Shown piece by piece: positions 30,769-63,020 of a stretch of 64,000 bases of DNA (its first letter is position 1; every line of letters starts with the position of its first letter). Under the pieces are notes generated by a model. That model was not told the origin of the DNA. It did no database searches and saw nothing but the letters and a program-made list of their open reading frames with translations. Made by a program: the position numbers and the translations under genes. This DNA comes from Psettodes erumei (lineage: Eukaryota; Chordata; Actinopteri; Pleuronectiformes; Psettodidae). The stretch lies in the NCBI GenBank assembly GCA_016785225.1, contig JAFBJZ010000818.1:446534-510533 (forward strand), given 5' to 3'.

Positions 30769-32488
30769 GTAAGGACTGAGAGGCTGCACGGTGTGTTTGG
30801 ACAGCAGTGATCGGGTTTTCAGTATTAGAGACAGCTGTGTGTGTATGCGCGCGTGTGTGCGTGCGCGCGTTAGTGTTTGTGTGTGGGGGCTCTTTGTGCC
30901 CGCCGGTAGCTTAGCTAACTTTGTAGCATGACATGAGCTTGGAGCGCAGGGAGGAGGAGGAGGAGGAGGTGGAGGAGGAGGGGTGGCTGTCTTCGCACGA
31001 GCTGGGCCGAGGAGGCTGTCTGTTAACACCGCGGCTGCATCTACGCGAAGGCTAGCTTCGAAATTAGCAGCCGTTAAAGTGATTTACAGCGCTGCACAGG
31101 TCGTGTCCTTTTTTGGACCGAAAACACACAGCAGCGCGCACCGTGTAGGGTTTTACTGTGGTGTATTTCACCCCCGTAATGTTATCGGCTTATGTGATAC
31201 TAATGTACTTTTGATTTTTAGTGTCTTATACTTAATTTGACCCTATTTTTAAGCATTCCTTCCTCAACGTCTAGTCCTTGTACTTAAATTGTTGTGAGGC
31301 ACTTAACTAACGGCTCCATCTCAGCCAAACAGACTTTCTGGGTTTCTTTAAGGTGATCACCTGCGTTGGACGACCACTTAACTATGGTGAAGATTGCATG
31401 GCTGGAAGATGTCTTTCATCGGTTAAGAGATTGCTTGTCTTCCCATAGACCTGTGTGTAGCATCTGGAGACTGATCGCCATGGCTAAGCAATATCCTGGT
31501 GGAAAGGCCCCTCACTGTCCATCGAGCCACCGGGACGTTATTTTCTTGATGATGCATTTGATCTGTAAAAAATATATCAAGTCAGTCACAGCTTCCCAGA
31601 GGTGAGAGTGATGTCCTTAAATTGTTCGCTTCGTGAAAGCGACACAAATTTTCAGAAAGGTGACAAATCTTGGAGTTTGAGAGGCTGGAACCAGCTCATC
31701 ACGTTGGGGGAAAAAAACTCCAGAGCATTGATCGATCACCAAAATAGTTGCAGATTAACTTTATGCCAGTCAGTTCACAGATTAATTATTTCAGATCTAA
31801 ACTCCAATCCGTTGCCCTAAAATATATCTATTTTCTTATTCCCTTCCCCTCTACATATTTCATTGGGGGCTGCCTCCAGCAGGCGGTCAGGCTCACAGTT
31901 TGGCAGCTGGTCCAGTTATTCAACATGATTTGCCATCCAGCCCGCCGGTCACTTCCAGTGTCTGACTCACGCTGTCATCGCTCGCCCAGATTTTCCACTG
32001 CAATCATAATTTGACGCCCTAAGTCAACCTTTCTCACCGTGCTGGCAGAGCCCTGTATGGATCCATAAGTCACACAGATACGGCGGATAAGTGAAGCATT
32101 TCTTCCTGTCATGCAACACTTGAAATACAAACCATGGAGTTCTTGTAAATCACAATGTGCTCATGCATTCAAATCCTCGCATGACATCTATTGACACGAC
32201 AAGAAAGACTTACTGCAGTATTATCTACTGCTACACTTGTCAGGCTTATCTGTCTGCCAAGAATTTATAGAATTTGTTATTTTTGCTTCATCTGAAGTCG
32301 CTCGGTAAGGAAGGTTAGACAGTAGCACTGTATAAGGTGGACTTCCCTGTTTTAATATTTCAACGAGTGTCTTTGCTGTTTCCTTTAAACATCCACAGTT
32401 TTGTGTACGGGCTGACCTGTAAGACACTTGATTCAAACATATGGTTTGGGATGGTTTTGAGTCGGCCGTATGATGCCACGAGGTACTT

Positions 32489-32501
32489 TTGAGCAAGGCA
32501 C
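32489..32501 (-). repeat. Second copy of the GTGCCTTGCTCAA repeat word (reverse strand)
   Basis: An exact 13-base match to 13984-13996 on the opposite strand. The neighbouring AGTACCTCG also loosely resembles GCACCTTGG beside the other copy. It is probably a remnant of a dispersed fish repeat. Confidence 0.4.
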
Positions 32502-34479
32502 TCGGGGTCAAATGTGGTTGTTCAGCAGCAGAAGACTGTTGTTGCAAGGTTGCTGAGCAAAAGATTTTCAAAAATGCAGTCTGCTTGTTACCATTTGACA
32601 GATAGAGATTAAGTCTTTGTTGCCGTGTCTCACACGTTGACATGTGAACTGGTTGTCCTCGAACCCCGGGGTGAATAAGCCCATTGTCGATTAGGCTGCG
32701 TGCGACTTTCAGGCACACTGATGCACTGATCAACGCTTAGGATAGAAATACCTGTCAGTCAGCATCGATGCGCTGCAGTTCTGCAGGAGCTCGAGGTCAG
32801 CCGGTCAGTGCGGTGCAATGTAGGGTGTGTATTTGTTTACATATACATGGGAAATTGTAGTGCTTGACTGACTGTCTGGTGTGTGTGTGTGTGTTTGTGT
32901 GCGTGTAATTCTAGCATCCACAGAGCCAGACTGCTGTCTATTGTCTGACCAGTGAGTTCCTTTGTATTTCTTTGCATCTCTTGTTCTCGCTCTTGCTCTG
33001 GCATCCCGTCTCTGTCTGTCTCGATGAGGGGCTCTCAGGCAATGCTCTTTGTATTGTGCCGCTTCAATCCGCCTGCAGAGCTGGTTGCATCATCAGCTGC
33101 AATGTAGTTACATCACACACTAGACTGCCATATCATCTTATGCCACAGCGGCAGAGTGGCCTGCAGGGCAGCGATATAATTCATGGAAGTACAGCCGGTT
33201 ACAGTGCTGAGCGTGAGCGGCTGCGCTTCACGACAACGGGGAGCGTTTTGTCTTGGGAAACGGGCGGGCTTTTCTGCTAAACCCAGAAATGCATCAAAAT
33301 GTCTCTGAAGCCACCAACACTCCATTAAACTTATCTTTAAATATGAAAAATGAAATAAAAGAAGGTCTATTAAGACAGTTGGTTCATTCACATCGGTTGT
33401 ATGTATACATATATGTCTATGTTGACTGATTTGAGGCAGTGATCAGGTGAGGTGATATGAACAGCTGCTCCGGTTGGAAATGTTATCAGTAAAAAGTGTC
33501 CTCCTCCTGTAACAAGTCAGCGTGTCTCCTGTGAACAAAAGCCTGCTGATGCACTTGTTTGTGGTTGCGCTGCGTACACAGATGCAATTACATGTCAAAC
33601 TTTCCGAGCACCCGCGCAGGTGTGCCACACACGTTTGTTTCGGCCCCAGTGGCCAATTAAAGCTGTGTTCACGTTGAGCTTTGAATGGCGTCTGTAATTA
33701 GCCCCGCGCCTTGCAGGTGCAACGGAGCTAACAGGGCGACGCAGTTCTGAGGAGAGTTCTCGTGAAATCACCAGCGCGGGTGAGCCATGGGCATGCAGGG
33801 CAGTTTGTCTTAGGTTGATTTAGGCGTGTTATTATTTATTCAATATTCCTTTTCCTTCAGATTTCTGTTTGAGCCTTTGTCATGCCTTTTTAAAATTACA
33901 GGCATGGCATCTCTGGTTTATTTTTGAAAGAAATGCTCCGATGCACCTTTGGAACCTCTGCACTGCCGCCTGCAACTGCGCTTCTGGTTCTGTGAATGAC
34001 CAACCTGAGGCTTTACTTCCATCTGAGGGAAACACATCTATTACTGCAGCTTTTGTTCATGCACAAAACTCCCAACTGGAGTCACAAGCCCTCTGCCTCT
34101 CACAAGACTTCAGGGACCTCACTGCATGAATGTTTATCATTGTGATCCCAATCTTTCGCTTTGAACCTGTCTGTTGGGTTTTTAAGCAGTTCAGTCGGGT
34201 TTATCAGACAGCTGCTGCTTTGACAACCTCAGACGCCCCCCCCCGCGCGGCGGTCACGTGACTTCACGTGCTGCGGCCAAACACAACGCACCACTGTTGG
34301 CCTAGAGCTGCGCGAGTCGCATCCTGCGTTGCCTCGTTGGGCTCGGGTCACCATCGAGTGATGGCGAGACAAACTCCACTCCATTGTTAGAGGAGGTTCA
34401 CTGTGTGGATCCTTTGCCGCCTGGGGTTATTAGTGAAGCTTCACTTTCCTGACCGACTGGCTTTACTAGTATTTGACAG

Positions 34480-34480
<1 letters not shown>

Positions 34481-34513
<33 letters not shown>
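34481..34513 (+). repeat. (CA)16 microsatellite
   Basis: A perfect CA array in the large phtf2 5' intron. Confidence 0.95.
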
Positions 34514-34518
<5 letters not shown>

Positions 34519-35697
34519 CTGCCGTCGATGCTTTGAACCTCAAATGTGATCATCCAGCAGCAGGCAGTTCTTGACCCTTTTCCCTCTCTCTCTCTCTCTT
34601 TGGTTCCCAAACGTGCAGCTCCTGTCCTAATTTGGTTGCGAGGACAAAAACTTCACTCAGTCACACGGCCCGACCAGAGGTGAGTCAATTGTGTGTGTGC
34701 ATGCCTGTGTGTGCGTGTGCGTGAGCGAGCACATTTGAATTCATTCATTGTGTGTTTACTAGTTGTTCCTCCCCACCCCGAACTCCACATCATCTGTTTT
34801 TGTTTGCTCTCCGCATGCTTCAACACCCCCTTGTTCTGTTGCAGTGAGGGTGTCAGCTGCCTATGCACCCCCCCCCCACACACACACACACATACACACA
34901 CACATACACTGACCCTGCTCAGACAGCAGCAGCAGTCATAAGTGCTGTTCATTAGGTCTGAGAGAGACAGACAGACGGAAAAACAGGAGAATGCAGAAAT
35001 ACAGTTCCCTTCTGAGCAAAGTACGGGAGGTAAGCGCCTTTTTTAGTATGTGTCAGGGTTTGTGTGTCTGCAGGTGTTTGCAGAGCAGACTGTGACGCAA
35101 AGCCAGCGTGCAGCCGGCGGGCAGCAGCAGTCGGTGTTTGTTCTTTCGCTTCATCTGCGGTTAGCGGCTTCTTGTCCGGCAAATGCTTTTCCACATGACT
35201 ATTTTACACCATTGCTTTAAAGAGAAACGCGTCGCGCCGGATTCTGTTTACATTTTTGTGTTTTTCTCGATCGTGCAAATTTGACACCAACGCCCCCACC
35301 CCCCAAAGCCAGGCATTAATAGAAGACGAGTGGACTGTGGACGGACGGTCGGTTGATGTTCGGCGTGAGCCCTAAATGAGGAACGTGCCGCCACACAAGG
35401 ACAGCGGAGCTTTATGCGAAGCTGCTGATTGGACTGATTTCTGGCATGTCAGAAATTTTGGGTTGGCTCTCCTGCAGCCGGAGGGGATCTCCGCGGCCCG
35501 ATCCACCACACGACTGCCGTTTAAAAGATTCGTCCGAGAGTTCAGCGGGTTCGGCGTTAATGCCGTCGTACAAACATTTCGCTGCGGGTTGCGCTGTAAA
35601 ATTGAACTTCACTGCCGCGACTTCCACCCACATTTCGCCCTGCCCACGTGAGCCGAGTGCTTACCTGCAACTGACTCTGTGAATATACTAATTAACA

Positions 35698-35699
<2 letters not shown>

Positions 35700-35736
<37 letters not shown>

Positions 35737-35758
35737 TGAGAGAGAGAGAGAGAGAGAG
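35700..35758 (+). repeat. Compound (TG)n-(AG)n microsatellite
   Basis: TG units at 35700-35733 are followed, after TTTGTG, by AG units to 35758. Confidence 0.95.
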
Positions 35759-37810
35759 TGTGCATGCATGCTCCCATTGAATGTACAGGTCATGTGACGT
35801 CACATGAGATTGTCAGGGAATCACCCTACATGACGGAAAACCTGATCCCCGCATCCCACCACCCCTCCGGGTCACGCTGCTCGCGCCAAGAAACCCCCCA
35901 CGACACCTTCTACCTTTCGCCGCCGATCGAGCCTCGTCGTATTTCCTGCAGGCATCCAAACACACACCCGCTTGATTTAAAACGCACGCACGTGCCCCCC
36001 CCCCTCGGCCCAGTTCCGAGATGTAACCTGTGCCCGTCATGAAATATAGAGCGCCCGGAGAGAGAGCGAGCGAGGGGGGGGCGGCTCGTGTTACACATCA
36101 CGCGTTACCGGACTCGTGAAGGAGCTCTCCTCTTGTGCTCCTGTTTTCATTAGACATCCCAGAGAAACTTTACACTGTTGTGTAGCTTTGCACAAGAAAA
36201 CCGAGCTTTGCCCCCCCCCCCATCTAAAATCTTTTTTGTGACGGTGGTCAGTGGGTCCAAGAAGTTGTCATTTTCCCATTTCCTCAACTCTTCCCCACGG
36301 CCCAAATGTAGCCACCTGGTTTTCCCAGATAAACAAGTGCAACACTCAACCAAGGGGGCTTTGTGTTCAGCTTCGTTGTGATGATTTTTTGTTTGTTTGT
36401 TTTTCGAGCGGCACCGAAGGTCACCCACCTGTGTCTGAGTCGGAGGCTCGCGGCAGACGGCGAGACGTTTCGCCGCTCTCCCGGTGCGCATGCTGACAGT
36501 AAATAAAGCCTGACGCCTGGACCCCCCCCCTTCCCCATCCATTGACCTGCCATGGCTCATTTCAAAGTCTGCCCGGTATATAATACCTCTGATGTCCCTG
36601 CGGTGGTGTAGGGTTACACATCCAGACACACGCTGCTCTGCTGAATGTCAGCAACGGTCTGAATGAGAGAAAATCCAGCCTCTGAGGTTTCAGAAGTATT
36701 TTTGTTTGAAGGACCTTCGCAAAATCATCTTAAAGGTTCTGTCCTGAGAATCTTCTATTAAACACATTAAATCCTCCCCAGCCTTTAATGGAATCCATAA
36801 TGTTTGGCTTTTTATAATTTAAGGTGCTTGGCGAGCTGAGGTGGAGAGGTGGATGCTTGGCTGTGTACGGATGTCGGCGGATCTTCGACCTCTTTACATC
36901 TGTCCAGGACGGACACGGGCGTTGTCGAAGTAGCTTCAAGACGGTGGTTTAAAAAGTTGCTTCGGTCTGAAGGAAATCAAAGATTCAGGAAGCGATATTG
37001 TCGAGTGAGAGCATCACACGTGACGTACTCTGTCCGCGGCGACACGAAGACAGGAAAGGGAGCGAATGTTGGGGTTAGTGTCGGCCCGGCGACAGAGAAA
37101 ACGGGGTGTCGGCTGTAAAAGTCAGAGCGTGGCAGGTGGTGTCGCCAGTTACATAAAATGTCATAAGAACCATTGTCAGAATAATTTTTAAAAATCCTCA
37201 TCTCACACACACACACACACACGGCTTCAACATACACGCCTATTTTCCATGAGGCAAACCCAGAACGCACACACACTTACATAGTCGCCACACCCTCACC
37301 TTTCATATAGGGACTAGATTTCTCAAAAGTCTCTGATTTTGTTGTTTTTCTCAGGCAGTTGTCACTGTTTCCTGACCTTTTCATAGACAAAAAAATTACT
37401 TAAGAAAATAATTGTTGTTTGGCCTTCTGTGCGTACAGTAGGTAATCTGCCTTTGCCTCAGGCCGACTGAAATGCAGCAGCCAGATTAAGCAGCTGTAGG
37501 AGGTGTTATTATGGTTTATCTTATGAATGCAGAGCTCAGCAGGTAACGTCTGTGAGATTGTCCAGATGTGATTGTCGAAAAAACAACCCGAATGCGATGG
37601 CACTTAATGCTGGAAATCAGTCTGAGATACACAAGAAGTACACACTAAGGACTGCGCCTTCACTTCTCTGATAAACAGTCCATCTGTTTCTACGTTATTC
37701 ACACAAAAGAAAAGTTGGTCAAAGTGCGGTTTTCTTCCAAATATCTCCTTGAATTCTCTCCTCACCCCCTACAAAGGCAGCATGAAGCCACATGGAGGTC
37801 ACGCAGGCAC

Positions 37811-37826
37811 GCACACACACACACAC

Positions 37827-37870
<44 letters not shown>
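37811..37870 (+). repeat. (CA)n microsatellite, about 60 bases
   Basis: A CA array with one GC interruption near 37831. A second long CA array lies 123 bases downstream. Confidence 0.95.
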
Positions 37871-37877
<7 letters not shown>

Positions 37878-37992
37878 ATTCAAAGCTCAGCCTTCTCCTG
37901 CCGCTGACCCTCATTGACATTCATACAGTAGCTGCTGCAGACATATGGCTAATTGCGCTCAACTATTTCCTGCACAGACAAAGAAGACACAG

Positions 37993-38037
<45 letters not shown>
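37993..38037 (+). repeat. (CA)22 microsatellite
   Basis: A perfect CA array, the partner of the array at 37811-37870. Confidence 0.95.
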
Positions 38038-38039
<2 letters not shown>

Positions 38040-39984
38040 CATGCGCGCGGTCGCAGGCACAGAGAGACCCCTCACATAAACTGTGGCCTACATAATCCAC
38101 GCTGTCGTACTTGACTGCTCTCTCTCCCCCTCTGTAAATGGGTCAGCTCATTGGTCAGACAGACTTGGCACGTCTGAGAGCTGCAGACCCAGATTGTGTG
38201 TGTGTGTGTGCGTGTGCGTGCGTGTGTTTGCGTGCGGTTGTCTTCGACGTAGTCAAATTCTTTGCGAGCTTTGTAATGGGGCGCGTTTTGTGAACGAACC
38301 CTCTCCTCGCTGCGAGCCGGCTGCCACCGGAGTCACTGTTAAAAAACGAAGTGAAAAAGGAAGTTGTTTTTTTAAATGTCTATGAATTCGGCTTCCTGTG
38401 ATGAGGGTATCGTGTGTGTGTGTGTGTGTGTGCTGCGTGTCTGCATGTCTGCCTGCCTGCGCGCGCGTGTCCGTTGTCTGGGCTCCGTTCCCTAAATACC
38501 CCTGAGCACACCACAATGTATTTCGGGAACGCTGCGAGTGTGCGGTTTTGGAAAAAGTGCGTTAGGGACGAACTCCCAGCCCCATTTTCGTCTCGTTATG
38601 TTTTCCAGCACAAATAACGACCTCGCCGCTTACAGCTAATCCCGTGCGTGTCGCCGTATTAGGCAATAACATGCGTCTGTGTTTGTGTGTGAATCAGCAG
38701 CGTTGGCATCGCTGAGGTCTGATGGAGGGATTTTGAGGCTTTGGACGGGGACGACCTGCCTGTTTTTTTTTTTTCCTCATGGGCGGGGGTCTTACGTCTG
38801 TCACAGCGTCCGACGGAGACGCCCAGCTGCTCGCTTCTGAGCTCCGTCCATCTCTCAGCAAATGTTCAGCGGTTGGACTTGTTAGCAGACGCTGCTCGGC
38901 CCCAGTTTGACAGCAGTCCGTTTCCACTGCCTGCTTCTCGGTGATGCCATCCCGCAGCCTCGATGCGACAGAAGTGACAGTCGGCGCACGGATAACTTGA
39001 TCGCTTTTGTCAGCACGTGTGCGCGCCGAGTTGCCTTTGAAGGCAAAAGTGACGGAAAAATCGACACTCATTTTGGTACTTGTCATTGATCAAGCAGAAA
39101 TGCCAAACTTCCACTTTTTCTCGGTTTCACATCATTGTAAGTAAAAATTATCTTAATACAGGTGTGGAATTGTAAATAATATAATCACATTCGGGTTTTC
39201 AGCTGGTCACCAAGAAGTTTAACAATGTGACTTTTAAATTGGAAATGTTCATTTTATGCAGTTAATCAACAGAAACCACTGACATGTGGTATTATTATCT
39301 GTCTTTGGAGTTTCAGGAGTGAAAGCGGCCTTTCCCCGGCCGTCACGCCCACGAAATGCACATTTAAAAGCCGCGCTCCTCTCGCTGCAGAGCCAGACGC
39401 ATGAATCAAGCTCCCCGCTGGAGCCGTGAGAACGGCGCACAAGTGTCGGTTCAGGACGGGGCGGTCACTCCGGCGCGTGAATGAGAAACAAACTCGTCTC
39501 AGCGTTTACGCGAATGGAGGAAGGAGGGCAGTCGGAGCACTTTCCTTGCTTTTTCCTCCTCCGTGTTGTGTGTTGCGCGCTACAAACCACCCTCTTCCCC
39601 TCTCTTTCCTCACCCATCCATTACGCCTTCCATCCACCGCCATCTCTTCACTAGATTTTACAGGCAGTGGGAGCCCATTTACTTGAGTCAACGTGTGCAT
39701 GAAAAGGACACGCCAGGGAGGTTTCCCGCTCTCTCAGCCTTTCAAATTTAGGGTTTAAATTTTTGCATATGTCTTTTTTTACGTTTTATTTGCACGATCA
39801 AGTAAAGGGCAGAGAGCCGGTGTATTGTATGGAGTTTTATATCGGGAACAGTGTGGTTCAGCAGCGAAAAGATGGAGGGAGGAGTGACGATTGTAATTGT
39901 AGACAACAACAAGCGAGAGACTCTCTTCCTGTTGCTAAAAATGTCTCTTGCCTTCTGGGGCAAAAGTGCTCCCACATGCATGTG

Positions 39985-39989
<5 letters not shown>

Positions 39990-40027
<38 letters not shown>
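39990..40027 (+). repeat. (CA)19 microsatellite
   Basis: A perfect CA array preceded by alternating GC (GCGCGCG), together a strongly alternating purine-pyrimidine stretch. Confidence 0.95.
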
Positions 40028-40030
<3 letters not shown>

Positions 40031-40400
40031 CACACATATACACCAACACTTCTGCAGCTTTGTGTGCAGCATGTATGGGTATAAGAAGCGGGTGCTTTCC
40101 AGTTCCTTCCATTGGTCTGTTGGTGGTTTTTGTGTGTGTGTGAGGACTGCCGCTGCGCTCGACACACAAACTGTTCACACTCGACTTGAGCAGAAACGTT
40201 TGTGTCCTTCCTGCTTCTTGACTCGCTCCGCCGCAGCTTCGGACCCGCGGACTTTCGACCGCACGCTCTGGCGGCGCTGACGTCATCGCGTGCAGAAACG
40301 CCGGGGGTTTTGTTGTTGTTTCAAGCTGTAAAGCTGTCGAGCGGTCAGTAGTGCGATCCCATGTGCATGCCTTTTAGAAGCAGGTACATCGGAAATGAAA

Positions 40401-40443
40401 GTGGGTGTGGGTGTGGGTGTGGGTGTGGGGGGGGGGGGGGGGG
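40401..40443 (+). repeat. (GTGGGT)n followed by 17 consecutive G
   Basis: About four GTGGGT units run into an unbroken G tract (40427-40443). It satisfies the G3+N1-7 pattern of a G-quadruplex many times over. It lies in the phtf2 5' intron. Confidence 0.9.
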
Positions 40444-42166
40444 AGGCTCATCTTTCAAGAAATGTTATTCACTAGGAATGACTTAAGAGCAGCATAAACA
40501 AGCCTTCACATGAAAAGCAAGGGGGCATGGCTGCGGTAATTTAAATGTTTAAACTTGAGTGGGAAAAAAAAAAAGACGATGATGTGTCAAAAGCTAAATG
40601 GAAACAGCAGACGTCATTGAGATGCTGAAGAAACGGTTTCTGGAGTATTTCAATGGAACGAGCTACATTTCCGGCACCTCAGTGGTTTCGTCGAAGCCAA
40701 AAAGGAAAAGTGAAAGTCCCCCAGGGTCGACCTCCCATCGCTCTCCATCCATCTGCTCCTCCGTTCCCTCCGCTCACACAGCGGGGCGGCGCTGCACTAC
40801 CACAGCGGTGGTGAAGAGGTGAAGGAGAGCTCCTCCTCCTCCTCCTCCTCCACCTGCGCCCCGACTCCCCAGATGTTTCTACTTGTAAATGTTTAGGTCT
40901 TTACCAAAGTGTTTACAGCCCCTCTTGTTCATTTGTTCATTAGTGTTTCAAAGAAATATACATAATTTTTTACCTCAGACAAAATCTGTTTCTGTCACGT
41001 AAACTGAAGCACGAAAACGTAGCTCCCATTTTTCTTATTCTCAGTGTCGAATAACTCCCCCGCTCGGGCTTGTAGCGCTCTTTTTACTCTTTTCAACCGC
41101 AACGAAGGAGCTCACATCACCGCCATCACCCGGAGATCCTGTTTCAAGAGACAGCGTCCTGTAATAACACACTGACTGTAACGCTGACACACTGCATACT
41201 CCTGGTTGCTCTTCGTCCGACGGATTTCACCCATCGCCGAGCCCTGGTCTTCGTGGTCGAAATAAAAAGGATGCAACGTGTGGTTCATTTTGTGGGGGGA
41301 ACATCACCAGCGTGGTCATATTGTGTTGACCGCCAGGCCGCAGTCGTGGGACAGAAACGGGCCTGAGCTGATGTTTTTGCCGAGCTCAGCGAACGAAGAG
41401 AGTTTCTTTTTTTTTTTTTTGTTTTTGGTCATCTGATTAAGCACCGTGTTTGTTTTGGAGCGTAGTCGATCGTAGCTGCACAACCATCCAGCTCGTCACA
41501 AACAATTATGAGAGGCGCTTGATGTGAAGAGGCCATTCTGCGCGTTGGTACATGTTGTGATAATCCGACATCGGCTCCTCAAGTGGTAGCTTAACGTTTT
41601 GGGGGATACGTCCGTCTCTCCCGTACGACACGGACCTGACGGTGTTTGCAGAGATTAAAACGAACGACGTGGCGGAGCGTTAATCTGTGATCTTTGTTCG
41701 CGCAGGACGCCATGTTTTGCCTTTTTTTTTTTGAATTATGATTCAGCGGGAACATCCAGCTCTCCTCACCGCAAATCGGTGTAATTATTATGTCCGGCCT
41801 GGCTCGTAGGAAGACCATGTTTGTTTATGTGGTGAAATGGGCGTCAAGGGAGACGACGCGTTAGGGTGACTGGGCTTATTCGTAACGTGTGTGTGTGATT
41901 CAGGAGGAAAACGATGAAAAGGATGTGTGTCTGTGTAAGGAAACGCCTTCAGTCAAATCAGCATGAACACGTGTAAGCCTTCCCCCGCCCTCTCTCCTTT
42001 GTCAGGACTGAGGACACACCTGCCTACCAGGTATATAGACCTAAGTCCTCCTGCGTCTTGCCTCATTACTCCGTCACTGACGCTGCTCTCTCTCCCTCTC
42101 TCTCTCTGGCTGTGTGTTTTGTGTTTTCAGTCTAAGATGCCCTAGGCGGGGAGAAGGGACATGTAA

Positions 42167-61984
<19,818 letters not shown>

Positions 61985-63020
61985 CAGTGAACGGAGAAAC
62001 TGTGTCAACTTGTTAATCTCACTGACTGAAAGACTGAAAGCCAGTCTCAACATATCGGAGTGCTTTGACCTTCAATGTTCTCACTTTGTGCAATTCACAT
62101 ACTATTTATTTACCCACTCAGTGTTTTTACTTAGGGTTTATTTGAATTCTAGTTTGTTTCCATTTTTGTGTTTTGACACAAAACAATGCTATATTTTACC
62201 TGTCTACAGAAAGTGTTATTTGTATGAGCATATATTATTATTATTATTATTATTATTATCATTGTGATGGTTCAGGTTCTAAGATGCATTTTCACCAGTT
62301 TTCATTTCAGCTCATTTGCAAATTTGATGGCAAAATAAGGGGCAAAATCATTATTGTAATTTTTGTATTTTATTTGCTTAAACTGAAAGTTATTTATGTT
62401 TTAAAACAAATGTCAGACTGACCTTAAAATCTGTTTTTGAAAATACAGTTTAAGTTTTATCAACTAGTCCAGTGGAATTTTTGAGAGGTGTTTCTAATTT
62501 CTAAAGTTTTAATGTATATAAAAGGTCTTAGATTGTAACCAATGCAGTAAATGCTTTAAACCCGAAACTTTATTGTGATGAAACTACATTACAGGGACTC
62601 TTAATTATCCTGAACCTAGCTGGTTTGGTTAAGGAAATAGCTAAACTGGTAATTTACAAATAAGAAAGCAAAGGTTGGTTTGTAAGTTCTCAACTCATCA
62701 AAATTAATTTACAACTACCCTCAGTTCCCTGTTTATACCAGCTACCTGTAGATATAAATGTTTCAGTTACATTTACCTAGCTGTTAATAGATTCTAAAAA
62801 TAGAAAAGAAAATTTCTCCTGGTATTGTTCTCGTTACTGGAGAGGTGAAACGCGAGTCGACATCAGCGCTGCAAAGAAAAAATAATCCAGTGAATGGAAA
62901 TAAAGCACAGAGAGCGGGTGACATTTGCAGACACCTCTGAAGTTTGGACAGATTCAAGAAACATGACCACGGGTGTAAAAATATCATTGACGTTCTCACA
63001 CAAAATGATAATTTAATAAA
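61985..63020 (+). other. phtf2: phtf2 3' UTR (end uncertain)
   Basis: AT-rich non-coding sequence after the stop, with a (TTA)n repeat at 62233-62259. AATAAA signals are at 62899-62904 and 63015-63020. The true cleavage site cannot be fixed by eye. Confidence 0.55.
62233..62259 (+). repeat. (TTA)9 microsatellite in phtf2 3' UTR
   Basis: A trinucleotide TTA repeat producing a poly-Tyr or poly-Leu shadow frame. It is non-coding. Confidence 0.9.

Larger units (their letters stand above)
30769..42130 (+). other. phtf2 large 5' intron(s), 11.4 kb
   Basis: No recognisable coding exon. It holds (CA/TG)n arrays at 34481-34513, 35700-35733, 37811-37870, 37993-38037 and 39990-40027, a GGT/G-run at 40401-40443 and a repeat-like word at 32489-32501. 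An exon-shaped stretch at about 31353-31602 (acceptor TTTCTTTAAG, donor CAGAG|GTGAGA) is unsupported. Further 5' UTR exons may hide here. Confidence 0.65.

Noticed and set aside
30628..31029. 133-codon minus-strand frame over the promoter/first-exon region
   Set aside because: It is a shadow of GC- and GGA-rich sequence (poly-Pro) with no recognisable domain. It lies upstream of tmem60, where no coding exon is needed.
32221..32733. 170-codon minus-strand frame in the phtf2 5' intron
   Set aside because: No similarity recognised to transposon or host proteins and no splice or start support. It overlaps a possible old repeat word. I could not exclude a degraded element.
40598..40822. 74-codon frame beginning METADVIEMLKKRFLEYF
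   Set aside because: The start looks protein-like, but no family is recognised, the rest is Ser/Pro low complexity and no splice partner is evident.
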